6,048 bases of DNA from Burkholderiales bacterium (GTDB taxonomy: Bacteria; Pseudomonadota; Gammaproteobacteria; Burkholderiales; SG8-41). Under the pieces are notes generated by a model, which was not told where the DNA came from, ran no database searches, and saw only the letters and a list, made by a program, of their open reading frames with translations. The stretch is from contig SYEN01000078.1 in assembly GCA_005800795.1 (NCBI GenBank), positions 1 to 6,048 of the forward strand, read 5' to 3'. Position 1 is the stretch's first letter, and the number at the start of each line of letters is the position of its first letter. Shown in pieces: positions 1-5,583 of this stretch. A program made the translations under genes and the position numbers.

Positions 1-1
1 G

Positions 2-607
2 ACCGGATCGCAAAAGGGCTTGATGACGCCCCCCGGCATCGCCATCGTAGCCGCCAACGCCAAGGTGCAGGCAGTGCATAAAACGGCCAATATGCGCACC
101 TTCTATTGGGATTGGACGCAGCGAGACGGCGCTGAGCACTATCAGAAGTACGCGGGCACACCGCCGATGCACACGGTGTTCGGCCTCAGAAAAGCCCTCG
201 ACATGATTATCGCCGAGGGCCTGGAAAATGTCTGGCAACGGCATGCGCTGCTGGCCGGGGCGACGCGGCGCGCGGTGTCGAAGTGGAGCGTGTGTGAGGT
301 GTTGGCGTTCAACATCATCAACCCGGCTGAACGCTCCAATTCCGTCACCAACGTACTGGTGCAGGGCCGCGATCCCCGGACCCTTCTCGACTTCGCGCGT
401 ACGACGTGCGGTGTGGCACTGGGCCAGGGTATCGGCAGTCTGTCGGGCAAGGCATTCCGTATCGCTCACATGGGCCACATTATTGCGCCGATGCTGCTCG
501 GCACGCTGGGCGCCATTGAGATCGCGCTGAAGGCGCTCGGCATTCCCCACGGCAAAGGTGGCATCGACGCTGCCGTGGATTACCTTGGGCAAGCGCTCAA
601 GGTATGA
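2..607 (+). CDS. Class V PLP aminotransferase, serine-glyoxylate/alanine-glyoxylate type (5' truncated)
   Basis: This is the C-terminal part (201 codons visible) of a fold-type I, class V pyridoxal-phosphate aminotransferase; the left edge removes the N-terminal half. The reading frame is open from base 2 and begins TGSQKGLMTPPG, the family signature around the PLP lysine, which is the K encoded at 14-16. Further family matches are the YAGTPPMHTVFGLRKAL stretch (about 140-200), EGLENVWQRH, and GSLSGKAFRIAHMG near the C-terminus. In that last motif the Arg at 458-460 corresponds to the arginine that holds the substrate carboxylate in alanine-glyoxylate aminotransferases. Known members move an amino group from serine or alanine to glyoxylate in the cytoplasm. 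The exact donor and acceptor cannot be told from this half; a purine-catabolic (S)-ureidoglycine-glyoxylate aminotransferase is an alternative. The TTG/ATG codons at 20-25 are internal, not the start. The CapA-like gene follows after 75 bases on the same strand. Confidence 0.9.
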   Translation, partial: TGSQKGLMTPPGIAIVAANAKVQAVHKTANMRTFYWDWTQRDGAEHYQKYAGTPPMHTVFGLRKALDMIIAEGLENVWQRHALLAGATRRAVSKWSVCEVLAFNIINPAERSNSVTNVLVQGRDPRTLLDFARTTCGVALGQGIGSLSGKAFRIAHMGHIIAPMLLGTLGAIEIALKALGIPHGKGGIDAAVDYLGQALKV

Positions 608-615
608 GGGTAGTC

Positions 616-644
616 TTGACGTCGCGCACCGCGAGGCGTTAACT
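616..644 (+). promoter_or_regulatory. Possible sigma70 promoter for the CapA-like gene
   Basis: TTGACG (616-621) and TTAACT (639-644) are separated by exactly 17 bases, just after the aminotransferase stop codon and about 40 bases before the CapA-like start. The -35 box matches the consensus at five of six positions but the -10 box at only three of six. The gene could equally be read through from the aminotransferase, since no terminator is visible between them. Confidence 0.3.
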
Positions 645-671
645 GCATCTACATCAGCCACGTCCCGGGAA

Positions 672-678
672 AGGGAGA
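672..678 (+). promoter_or_regulatory. Ribosome binding site of the CapA-like gene
   Basis: AGGGAGA lies four bases before the ATG at 683. It fixes that ATG as the start against other in-frame candidates. Confidence 0.7.
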
Positions 679-682
679 ATCC

Positions 683-2074
683 ATGGAAAAGAGCAACCAC
701 AATTACAACCGCACCCTCTATAACTCGGAGAAAAACAACATCGACTTCGCGCTTGCGGGCGAAGCGCTGATCAGCCAGCGCCTTTCCTGCTACACCGAGC
801 CGAGTTATCTGGGCCTAGTCGATCTGATTCGTGCCGCCGACGTGCGCTACGTGCATCTGGAAATGCTGATGCACGACTATGAACACCCGCCCACCGACAA
901 ACGCATCGGCACGCACATGCGCTGCGATCCGAAGTACATCGCTGATCTGCAGTGGATGGGTTTTCAGATGATGTCGACAGCGCACAACCATTCGATCGAC
1001 TTTGGCGAAGGTGGCGTAGTGAAAACCATCGAACATCTCACCCGCGCCGGCGTCACGCACGCCGGCATGGGGCGCAATCTCGCCGAGGCGCGCGCACCGG
1101 CGTATTTGGAAACCGCGCAGGGCCGCGTGGCACTGCTGTCCGGCACCACCTCGCTGTTCGCGTGGGGCCGCGCGGGTGACCAGCGCCGCGACATGATCGG
1201 CCGGCCGGGCGCCAACTATCTGCGGCACTACATGGAGTTCACGGCAGACAAAGCCACGTTCGATCATTTACGCCAAACCGGGGCGGCGTTCGGCTGGACG
1301 CACAAACCGGGGGTGCATCGTCCGATGGGACACAACTCGCCACCCGACACCGACACCACGATGCATCTCACCGGTTTCGACAACTGCGCCTACCCGTATC
1401 TGAAGGTGATTCTCGGCGACAAAACTGAGCGGCGCTGGTATCCGTATCCGCCCGATCTCGACGGTTTTCTGGAGCGCATTCGTGACGCACGGCGCATGGC
1501 ACAATGGGTGGTGGTGGCAATGCACAATCAGGATTGGCCGGGGGACAAGCCGCCCGAGCATGCGGTCACCATGTACCACGCGATGATCGATGCCGGCGCC
1601 GACATCCTCGTCGGCACCGGGCCGCATCAGGATCGCGGCATCGAAATCTACAAGGGCCGGCCGATTTTCTATGGCTTGGGCGACTTCATACTGCAGAACG
1701 ATTCGGTGCTGCTGACACCGCAGGACGCTTACGAGTACCAGGGCCTCAACTGGAACGGCACGCCGGCGGATTTCTACGACACGCGTGCCGGTTATCAGGG
1801 CGAAGGCGCGGGCAAGCCGACCAAGGGACAAAGCGTATCGCCGCTGTACTGGCAAAGCGGCATGCACCGGGTGAAATTCGAAGGCGGTAAGCTGAAAGAA
1901 ATCCGCATCCATCCGGTCGACGTCGGTTATCAAAAGCCGCGCTGGCAGCAGGGCCGGCCGATGCTCGCAGAAGGCGAAGTAGCCGCGGAAATTCTGGAAC
2001 GTTACCAGCGGTTGTCGAAACCGTTCGGCGTCAACGTGCAGATCGAAAACAACATGGGATACGTACGCTTGTAA
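683..2074 (+). CDS. CapA family protein (metallophosphatase-fold), divergent
   Basis: A 463-residue protein with the conserved order of the CapA/PgsA family, whose members have a calcineurin-like metallophosphatase fold and are known from poly-gamma-glutamate capsule synthesis. Visible blocks: FALAGEALI (22-30, usual GD changed to GE); VHLEMLM (57-63, compare the usual NLE); TAHNHSIDFGEGG (99-111) running into the T...L..AGV...GMG pattern (115-130); VVVAMHNQDWPGD (276-288, where the family normally has an HWG.E-like motif); and the best match, AGADILVGTGPHQ (304-316) with IEIYKGRPIFYGLGDFIL (320-337). About 100 residues between the second and third conserved parts (about 160-265) look like a family-specific insertion. 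There is no signal peptide or membrane segment, so a cytoplasmic location is likely; this and the catabolic neighbourhood argue against a capsule role. Family assignment is firm. The substrate is unknown and could be an amide, peptide or phosphoester. The start is supported by AGGGAGA at 672-678. Confidence 0.85.
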   Translation: MEKSNHNYNRTLYNSEKNNIDFALAGEALISQRLSCYTEPSYLGLVDLIRAADVRYVHLEMLMHDYEHPPTDKRIGTHMRCDPKYIADLQWMGFQMMSTAHNHSIDFGEGGVVKTIEHLTRAGVTHAGMGRNLAEARAPAYLETAQGRVALLSGTTSLFAWGRAGDQRRDMIGRPGANYLRHYMEFTADKATFDHLRQTGAAFGWTHKPGVHRPMGHNSPPDTDTTMHLTGFDNCAYPYLKVILGDKTERRWYPYPPDLDGFLERIRDARRMAQWVVVAMHNQDWPGDKPPEHAVTMYHAMIDAGADILVGTGPHQDRGIEIYKGRPIFYGLGDFILQNDSVLLTPQDAYEYQGLNWNGTPADFYDTRAGYQGEGAGKPTKGQSVSPLYWQSGMHRVKFEGGKLKEIRIHPVDVGYQKPRWQQGRPMLAEGEVAAEILERYQRLSKPFGVNVQIENNMGYVRL

Positions 2075-2091
2075 CGGTTGCGGTGCCTAGC

Positions 2092-2108
2092 AGCCGTGAA
2101 ACGCGGCT
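2092..2108. terminator. Weak stem-loop between convergent genes
   Basis: AGCCG (2092-2096) pairs with CGGCT (2104-2108), with a G-T and a G-C pair possible inside the loop. It sits in the 37-base gap between the convergent stops of the CapA-like gene (2074) and Bug protein 1 (2112). No run of T follows on either strand, so it is at most a weak bidirectional terminator. Confidence 0.2.
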
Positions 2109-2111
2109 CAC

Positions 2112-3113
2112 TTACTCCGGCACCAGCCCCGCGGTTTTGGCCACCTGCGCCCACTTTACCGATTCAGCGCGGATGAATTCAGCAAACGCTTCCGGCGTGT
2201 TCGCCACCACCTCCGAACCATCGGCGCCAAACCGTTCCGCCATCGTGGGCGCCCGCAGTATCGACACCGCTTCCTTGTGCAGCAGCGTGATGACGTCGCG
2301 CGGTGTCGCGGCGGGCGCCAGCATGCCGTACCACTGCATCGCTTCGTAGCCGGGCAAGCCTGCCTCGCTGATGGTGGGTATATCAGGTGCCACCGGTGAA
2401 CGTCGCGCGCTGGTGACGCCCAATGCACGCAGTCTGCCCACGCGCACATGGGGAATGCTCGACGATATGCCGGAGATGCCGATGGCCACATGCCCGGCGA
2501 TGAGATCGATCACCCCCGGCGGTCCACTTTTGTACGGCACATGCGTCATGCGCACACCCGCCATGTGCGTGAGCAACGCCATGGCCAGATGCGGATTGGA
2601 ACCGCGCCCTGCGGAGCTGTAAAGCACTTCGCCGGGCCGCGCCCTGGCCAGTGCGATGACTTCCTTCAACGGGCGCGGCACTGACGGATGCGCGACCAAC
2701 AGACTCGGCAGCGACAGCGCCTGCGTAATAGGCGCAAAGTCGCGCAGCGTGTCGTAGGGCATTTTCTTGTTGACCAGCTGATTCATGATATGCGTGCTGG
2801 TGGTCACCAGCAGCGTGTAGCCGTCGGGTTTGGATTTCACGACGATGTCGCTGGCGATGATAGTACCCGCGCCGGGTCGGTTTTCCACTACCACCGGGCG
2901 GCCCCAGCGTTCGTTAAACCCCTGCCCAAGGATGCGCGCCAGTTGATCTGTACCGCCGCCCGCCGCTACCGGCAGCACGATCCGTATGGGACGGCTGGGG
3001 TACGGCTCTTGCGCCGAGGCGGGCAAAACAATCAACGGCAGGCTGGCCAGCGCGAACCACGCTACGTGCGCGTGTAGCGCAATCGGCCTCTGAAAAGTTA
3101 TTGAAGTTTTCAA
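2112..3113 (-). CDS. Bug/TctC family tripartite tricarboxylate transporter substrate-binding protein (Bug protein 1)
   Basis: A 333-residue periplasmic solute-binding protein of the usual Bug length. Residues 1-34 form a Sec signal peptide: a basic start, the hydrophobic stretch AWFALASLPLIVLP, and a cleavage site after ASA (A34). The mature part carries the family signatures: YPSRPIRIVLPVAAGGGTD (38-56), the GG-rich loop after the first strand being the usual ligand-carboxylate site; ENRPGAGT (77-84); SKPDGYTLL (94-102); YSSAGRGSNPHL (165-176); HVPYKSG (191-197); and SEAGLPGYEAMQWYG (249-263). Such proteins deliver carboxylates to TctAB-type permeases, but no permease gene is in the window, as is common for orphan Bug genes. 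The only sensible start is TTG at 3111-3113: a TAG stop lies in frame two codons upstream and there is no ATG or GTG before the hydrophobic core. No good ribosome binding site is seen. It lies 61 AT-rich bases downstream of VOC1 on the same strand. The ligand cannot be predicted. Confidence 0.9.
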   Translation of the reverse strand: MKTSITFQRPIALHAHVAWFALASLPLIVLPASAQEPYPSRPIRIVLPVAAGGGTDQLARILGQGFNERWGRPVVVENRPGAGTIIASDIVVKSKPDGYTLLVTTSTHIMNQLVNKKMPYDTLRDFAPITQALSLPSLLVAHPSVPRPLKEVIALARARPGEVLYSSAGRGSNPHLAMALLTHMAGVRMTHVPYKSGPPGVIDLIAGHVAIGISGISSSIPHVRVGRLRALGVTSARRSPVAPDIPTISEAGLPGYEAMQWYGMLAPAATPRDVITLLHKEAVSILRAPTMAERFGADGSEVVANTPEAFAEFIRAESVKWAQVAKTAGLVPE

Positions 3114-3118
3114 TGGCT

Positions 3119-3165
3119 GCTAAAAAATATCAATTAAAACAGATACTTATAAATTAATCTGGATA
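3119..3165. repeat. AT-rich intergenic island, copy A of a diverged pair
   Basis: Bases 3121-3160 contain only 5 G/C out of 40, in sharp contrast to the surrounding GC-rich genes. The block lies between the VOC1 stop and the Bug1 start and resembles the island at 5469-5518 in the same orientation: 27 of 35 positions match without gaps (3122-3156 against 5476-5510), and the likeness continues to both sides with small gaps. A short dyad, CAGAT (3140-3144) / ATCTG (3157-3161), brackets its centre. The minus strand offers a TATAAG-like -10 but no convincing -35 at the proper distance, so a Bug1 promoter here is only possible. Low base complexity makes part of the similarity expected by chance. 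Confidence 0.4.
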
Positions 3166-3174
3166 GCCCTGATT

Positions 3175-3735
3175 CTATGGGTTATTGCCATGGCTGAAAT
3201 CCGTCTGCGGAATTGCGGGGCGTGTGGGTGCTGCCGCGTTGATGTCGACCGGCTTCGCCTGACCCGGGGTGGCTTTCATGAAGGCCAACCCCTCAGAATA
3301 GTGGTCGAAGGTGTCATGGAACAACTCCATGGTGATGCCATCCGGATCCTGAAAATAAACACTCAAGGTCATGCCGTGATCGACCACGCGTTCAATTACG
3401 GCGTTGGCCGCCTGCAGACGCTGATGGGCTTCCTGCAGGGCAGCGTAGCTTTCAACCTTGAACGCAAAGTGATTGAGGCCGATGCGCTTCTTTGGCAGCG
3501 GCTCCGCACCCTCGGGCGCCTTGAACAGCGCGAGGTTATGATGCATTACACCGCAGGTCAAAAAGTTGCGCTTGCCGTCCGGCCCATAGCGCGCAACCTG
3601 AAAGCCCACGACGTCGCGGTAAAACGCCGTCGAACGTGCGACATCGCTGACATTCAGCACGAAATGGCCGATTTCCCTGGGTGCGCCTTGTAAACGGGAT
3701 ACGCCTGTTACGCCTGCTTCACCGGGTGCATTCAT
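3175..3735 (-). CDS. VOC family protein, extradiol-dioxygenase/glyoxalase-like (VOC1)
   Basis: A 186-residue protein made of one vicinal-oxygen-chelate module pair (two beta-alpha-beta-beta-beta repeats, about residues 20-141) plus a 45-residue proline/alanine-containing tail with no recognisable motif. Likely metal ligands are H24 (IGHFVLNV), H89 (GLNHFAFKV) and E137 (MELF), the 2-His-1-carboxylate pattern of extradiol ring-cleavage enzymes. H66 (HHNLALF), H120 (VVDHGMT) and Y127 (VYFQDPDG) sit where catalytic or second-shell residues occur in that group. VOC folds also include glyoxalase I, epimerases and resistance proteins, so the reaction is not fixed. It is clearly paralogous to VOC2, sharing the GLNH, IER, DHG and DPDG blocks. 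The start is fixed by AGGAGA five bases upstream. The gap to VOC2 is only 21 bases, so the two are probably co-transcribed and may function together, perhaps as a heteromer. No signal peptide is seen; it should be cytoplasmic. Confidence 0.85.
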   Translation of the reverse strand: MNAPGEAGVTGVSRLQGAPREIGHFVLNVSDVARSTAFYRDVVGFQVARYGPDGKRNFLTCGVMHHNLALFKAPEGAEPLPKKRIGLNHFAFKVESYAALQEAHQRLQAANAVIERVVDHGMTLSVYFQDPDGITMELFHDTFDHYSEGLAFMKATPGQAKPVDINAAAPTRPAIPQTDFSHGNNP

Positions 3736-3740
3736 TGCAG

Positions 3741-3746
3741 TCTCCT
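3741..3746 (-). promoter_or_regulatory. Ribosome binding site of VOC1
   Basis: AGGAGA on the minus strand, five bases before the ATG at 3733-3735. It is the strongest Shine-Dalgarno match in the window and shows that VOC1 has its own efficient initiation within the VOC2-VOC1 unit. Confidence 0.8.
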
Positions 3747-3756
3747 GATCTTGAAG

Positions 3757-4290
3757 TTACGCCGTAACGGCGAGTTGTGGTACGGCCGGCGCTGCGCGCT
3801 CGGGAAGCGGGTCTACCCGCTCGGCGTCCCACGGGCCGGGAAAGCGGCCGCTACCGACTTTGTCACGGCTGAATACGTGATAATCCACCGGCCACTCGGC
3901 GCGCGGCAGTTCGTAATACACCTCGACACCGTTGCCGTCCGGATCACGCAGATAGATGCCGAGCGAGATGCCGTGATCGGCGATGCGCTCGATGGGCTGC
4001 CCTTGCGCCTTGATACGCGCATAGTAATCCTTGAGATCATCAAGGCTCGCCACGCGCCATGCCATATGATTCAGCCCCACCTGCCGCCGCTGGGGCAGCG
4101 GTGCATCGTCACCGACTTGCATCAGCGCGACTTCGTGCGACTGCTCGGTGTCGGCCGACAGGAACGCAGCCCAACCCGGCCGGTATTCGTAGCAGTGCAG
4201 GCCCAGCAGGTTTTCGTACCAGGCTTTGGATTTCTCGGTGTTGCGCACAAAGATGTTGACGTGCCCCAGATACATTGGTCGCTTGGCCAT
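3757..4290 (-). CDS. VOC family protein, catechol 2,3-dioxygenase-like single-module protein (VOC2)
   Basis: A 177-residue VOC-fold protein. The start is the ATG at 4288-4290, preceded by GAGGAAA at 4293-4299; a longer open frame to 4371 lacks family similarity and runs through the promoter region. The first beta strand begins at once (YLGHVNIFV, with H10 as first metal ligand). H75 (GLNHMAW) and E123 (GNGVEVYYELP) complete the 2-His-1-Glu set. H52 (SHEVAL), H106 (DHGIS) and Y113 (IYLRDPDGNG) match positions used for catalysis or substrate contact in extradiol dioxygenases. The DHG..L..YLRDPDGNGVE...ELPRAEWP block is close to the CatE-type catechol 2,3-dioxygenase pattern, but that enzyme has two such domains and this protein only one. 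Glyoxalase-like or lyase activity remains possible. It is the first gene of the minus-strand unit VOC2-VOC1-Bug1 and diverges from Bug2. A small hairpin overlaps its stop codon. Confidence 0.85.
   Translation of the reverse strand: MAKRPMYLGHVNIFVRNTEKSKAWYENLLGLHCYEYRPGWAAFLSADTEQSHEVALMQVGDDAPLPQRRQVGLNHMAWRVASLDDLKDYYARIKAQGQPIERIADHGISLGIYLRDPDGNGVEVYYELPRAEWPVDYHVFSRDKVGSGRFPGPWDAERVDPLPERAAPAVPQLAVTA
3760..3772. other. Inverted repeat at the VOC2 stop codon
   Basis: CGCCGT (3760-3765) and ACGGCG (3767-3772) form a near-perfect palindrome around A3766. In the minus-strand mRNA it gives a five-pair GC-rich stem with a three-base loop directly before the TAA of VOC2 and about 14 bases before the VOC1 ribosome binding site. 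It could affect coupling or mRNA processing between the two genes, or be chance. Confidence 0.3.
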
Positions 4291-4292
4291 GG

Positions 4293-4299
4293 TTTCCTC
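4293..4299 (-). promoter_or_regulatory. Ribosome binding site of VOC2
   Basis: GAGGAAA on the minus strand with five bases between GAGG and the ATG at 4288-4290. It decides the VOC2 start against the 27-codon upstream extension. Confidence 0.7.
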
Positions 4300-4310
4300 G
4301 CTTTCACAGA

Positions 4311-4323
4311 ACAGTGTGACTGT
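4311..4323. promoter_or_regulatory. Operator-like dyad in the divergent region
   Basis: ACAGT (4311-4315) and ACTGT (4319-4323) form a perfect five-base inverted repeat with a three-base centre. It covers the expected start point of a minus-strand promoter whose -10 is GATAAT at 4327-4332. A repressor bound here would block the VOC2-VOC1-Bug1 unit. The short arms mean it may be chance. Confidence 0.3.
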
Positions 4324-4326
4324 CAG

Positions 4327-4332
4327 ATTATC
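4327..4332 (-). promoter_or_regulatory. Possible -10 box of the VOC2-VOC1-Bug1 unit
   Basis: GATAAT on the minus strand matches the consensus at five of six positions and would give a leader of about 30 bases before VOC2. No acceptable -35 hexamer lies 16-18 bases upstream, because that stretch is the C-rich tract. If real, the promoter probably needs an activator. Confidence 0.3.
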
Positions 4333-4340
4333 ATGCCAGG

Positions 4341-4372
4341 TTGTTTTTTGCCCCTCCCCCCCGCTGTACACT
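4341..4372 (+). promoter_or_regulatory. Possible Bug2 promoter with homopolymer-rich spacer
   Basis: TTGTTT (4341-4346) and TACACT (4367-4372) are -35 and -10 candidates for Bug2, but 20 bases apart, three more than optimal. The spacer is a pyrimidine tract including most of a T6 run (4344-4349) and a C7 run (4356-4362). Transcription would start near 4380, directly before the hairpin at 4381-4397. Confidence 0.25.
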
Positions 4373-4380
4373 GCTCCTTA

Positions 4381-4397
4381 CAGGCGGGTTCCGCCTG
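4381..4397 (+). other. Perfect hairpin in the Bug2 leader
   Basis: CAGGCGG (4381-4387) and CCGCCTG (4391-4397) pair over seven bases with a three-base loop, ending 10 bases before the Bug2 ribosome binding site. No T run follows, so it is not an intrinsic terminator. At the very 5' end of the mRNA it could protect the message; on DNA it could be a regulator site. Confidence 0.45.
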
Positions 4398-4407
4398 GGT
4401 TATGCGC

Positions 4408-4411
4408 GAGG
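4408..4411 (+). promoter_or_regulatory. Ribosome binding site of Bug2
   Basis: GAGG six bases before the ATG at 4418-4420. This places the start directly before a well-formed signal peptide and rejects the in-frame extension back to 4226. Confidence 0.6.
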
Positions 4412-4417
4412 CAATCC

Positions 4418-5431
4418 ATGGGCGAAACGTTGTTGGCTAATGCACCAATTAATGCGCGAGTTAAGTGCGCGATTGCGTTATCTGTTGCGGCTGCCGGTTT
4501 ATTGCCGGCATTAAGTAGCACCGGCGCGGCGGCGCAAGGTTATCCGGTAAAGCCCGTGCGCGTGGTCAACCTCGCTGCGGGTTCCCTCAACGATTCGATC
4601 ACACGCCTGGTCTTCGCCCGCGTCTCCGAAGCTTTGAGCCAGCAGTTCATCGTTGACAGCCGGCCCGGCGCCGGTGGAAACATCGCTGCCGCGTTCGTCG
4701 CCAAGTCCCCTGCAGACGGCCATACGCTGTTCCTTACAGGCCAGAATGTGCTGGTAGTCAATCCCTTTCTGTACGCTAATCCCGGCTTCGATCCGCTGCG
4801 TGATTTCGAGCCGGTGTCGATGGTGACGAAAATCAGCGAAGTGCTGATTGCGCATCCGTCCCTAAGCACGAAGTCGCTCACTGACTTCGTGCGCCTGGCA
4901 AAGGCCAAGCCTGGGGACATCAGCTATGCAAGCGCAGGCAACGGCCATCCCCAGCACCTGTTTATGGCGTTGTTTCAGCGCAAGGCCGCGATCCGGCTCG
5001 CGCACGTGCCTTACAAAGGCCCGCCGCAAGCGGTACTGGCGGTGGTCGGCGGCGAGGTGGGTGTGATGAACGTAGGAATCGGGCTTGCGCGCCCGCACAT
5101 CGCCAGCGGCAAGCTCGTGCCTCTCGCAAAAACGGGATATCTCGCGGCGGACACCTTGCCAGGCGTCCCGGCGCTCACCGCAGCCTATCCGGGCACTGAA
5201 TACGTGCCGTGGCAGGCAGTGTATGCCCCCAAGGGCGTTTCGGTGGAGATCGTGACAAGACTCAACGCCGCCATCGGCCGCGCGCTCGCCGCGCCCGAAG
5301 TGGTGTCGCGGCTGAAAGAGCTCGACGTGACCGCGGTGCATAGTTCGCCCGGAGAACTCGACAAAATTGTGCGCGCTGATATGGTAGTCAATCGCGAACT
5401 GGTGAAAAGCATCGGGCTGAAACTTGATTGA
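4418..5431 (+). CDS. Bug/TctC family tripartite tricarboxylate transporter substrate-binding protein (Bug protein 2)
   Basis: A 337-residue periplasmic binding protein of the Bug family. The start at 4418 gives a Sec signal peptide: R14 and K16, then the hydrophobic CAIALSVAAAGLLPAL (17-32), and cleavage near GAAA-Q (after A39). The mature protein begins YPVKPVRVVNLAAGSLND, then SRPGAGGNIAA, SPADGHTLFLTG, YANPGFDPLRDFEPVSMV, ISYASAGNGHPQH, AHVPYKGPPQA and the usual C-terminal helices. The loop after the first strand reads AAGSLND instead of the usual AAGGxxD, and the later ASGKLVPLAKTG replaces the common G.LRALAVT pattern; both suggest a ligand unlike that of Bug protein 1. There are no TctA or TctB membrane subunits nearby, so it must share a permease encoded elsewhere or act as a sensor receptor, a role reported for some Bug proteins. 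It diverges from the VOC2 unit and precedes the TfdA-like gene by 182 bases. Confidence 0.9.
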   Translation: MGETLLANAPINARVKCAIALSVAAAGLLPALSSTGAAAQGYPVKPVRVVNLAAGSLNDSITRLVFARVSEALSQQFIVDSRPGAGGNIAAAFVAKSPADGHTLFLTGQNVLVVNPFLYANPGFDPLRDFEPVSMVTKISEVLIAHPSLSTKSLTDFVRLAKAKPGDISYASAGNGHPQHLFMALFQRKAAIRLAHVPYKGPPQAVLAVVGGEVGVMNVGIGLARPHIASGKLVPLAKTGYLAADTLPGVPALTAAYPGTEYVPWQAVYAPKGVSVEIVTRLNAAIGRALAAPEVVSRLKELDVTAVHSSPGELDKIVRADMVVNRELVKSIGLKLD

Positions 5432-5468
5432 GATTTTAGCGTTGGGCTTGGTGTCGATTACCCTCGGT

Positions 5469-5518
5469 GCTTATAAAAAAATATAAATAAAATCAATTAC
5501 TTACAGTTTATCTACATA
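5469..5518. repeat. AT-rich intergenic island, copy B of a diverged pair
   Basis: Bases 5471-5520 contain only 6 G/C out of 50. The block resembles island A (3119-3165) in the same orientation, sharing an A-run followed by TAT, a TACTTA core and an ATCT..ATA end. It lies in the 182-base gap between Bug2 and the TfdA-like gene, upstream of the promoter at 5554-5583. It could be an activator or nucleoid-protein site or a UP-element-like region. No hairpin terminator for Bug2 is visible between 5432 and 5468. Confidence 0.4.
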
Positions 5519-5553
5519 AATTGAGTTGGCGCATGCCTGTCCAGCGCTTCGTA

Positions 5554-5583
5554 TTGTCAGCCCGGCGAACTTGCGCCTATACT
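5554..5583 (+). promoter_or_regulatory. Sigma70-like promoter of the TfdA-like gene
   Basis: TTGTCA (5554-5559) and TATACT (5578-5583) are each a five-of-six match to consensus, with an 18-base spacer. Transcription would start near 5590 and give a leader of about 24 bases before the ATG at 5614. It is the best promoter match in the window. Confidence 0.6.

Noticed and set aside
1268..1933. A 221-codon open frame on the minus strand inside the CapA-like gene
   Set aside because: It is a shadow of the CapA-like frame, which carries all conserved motifs; the antisense product has none.
3190..3693. A 167-codon open frame on the plus strand opposite VOC1
   Set aside because: It is antisense to a gene with intact metal ligands, and its translation resembles no family.
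4291..4371. Extension of VOC2 by 27 codons
   Set aside because: The extra residues are not VOC-like and cross the promoter elements; GAGGAAA supports the ATG at 4288-4290.
4226..4417. Extension of Bug2 by 64 codons at its N-terminus
   Set aside because: It overlaps VOC2 on the other strand and would bury the signal peptide; the ATG at 4418 has a ribosome binding site and starts just before that signal peptide.
3751..4440. A 229-codon open frame on the plus strand opposite VOC2
   Set aside because: It is antisense to a clear VOC gene, contains no recognisable domain, lacks a ribosome binding site and runs through the divergent promoter region; it is a by-product of GC-rich codon use.
4402..4440. 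A 12-codon leader reading frame overlapping the Bug2 start
   Set aside because: It has no ribosome binding site and no run of regulatory codons, so translational attenuation is not supported.
5432..5484. Terminator for Bug2 with the A-rich run as its tail
   Set aside because: No stable stem is found before the run, and on the plus strand it is A-rich rather than T-rich.
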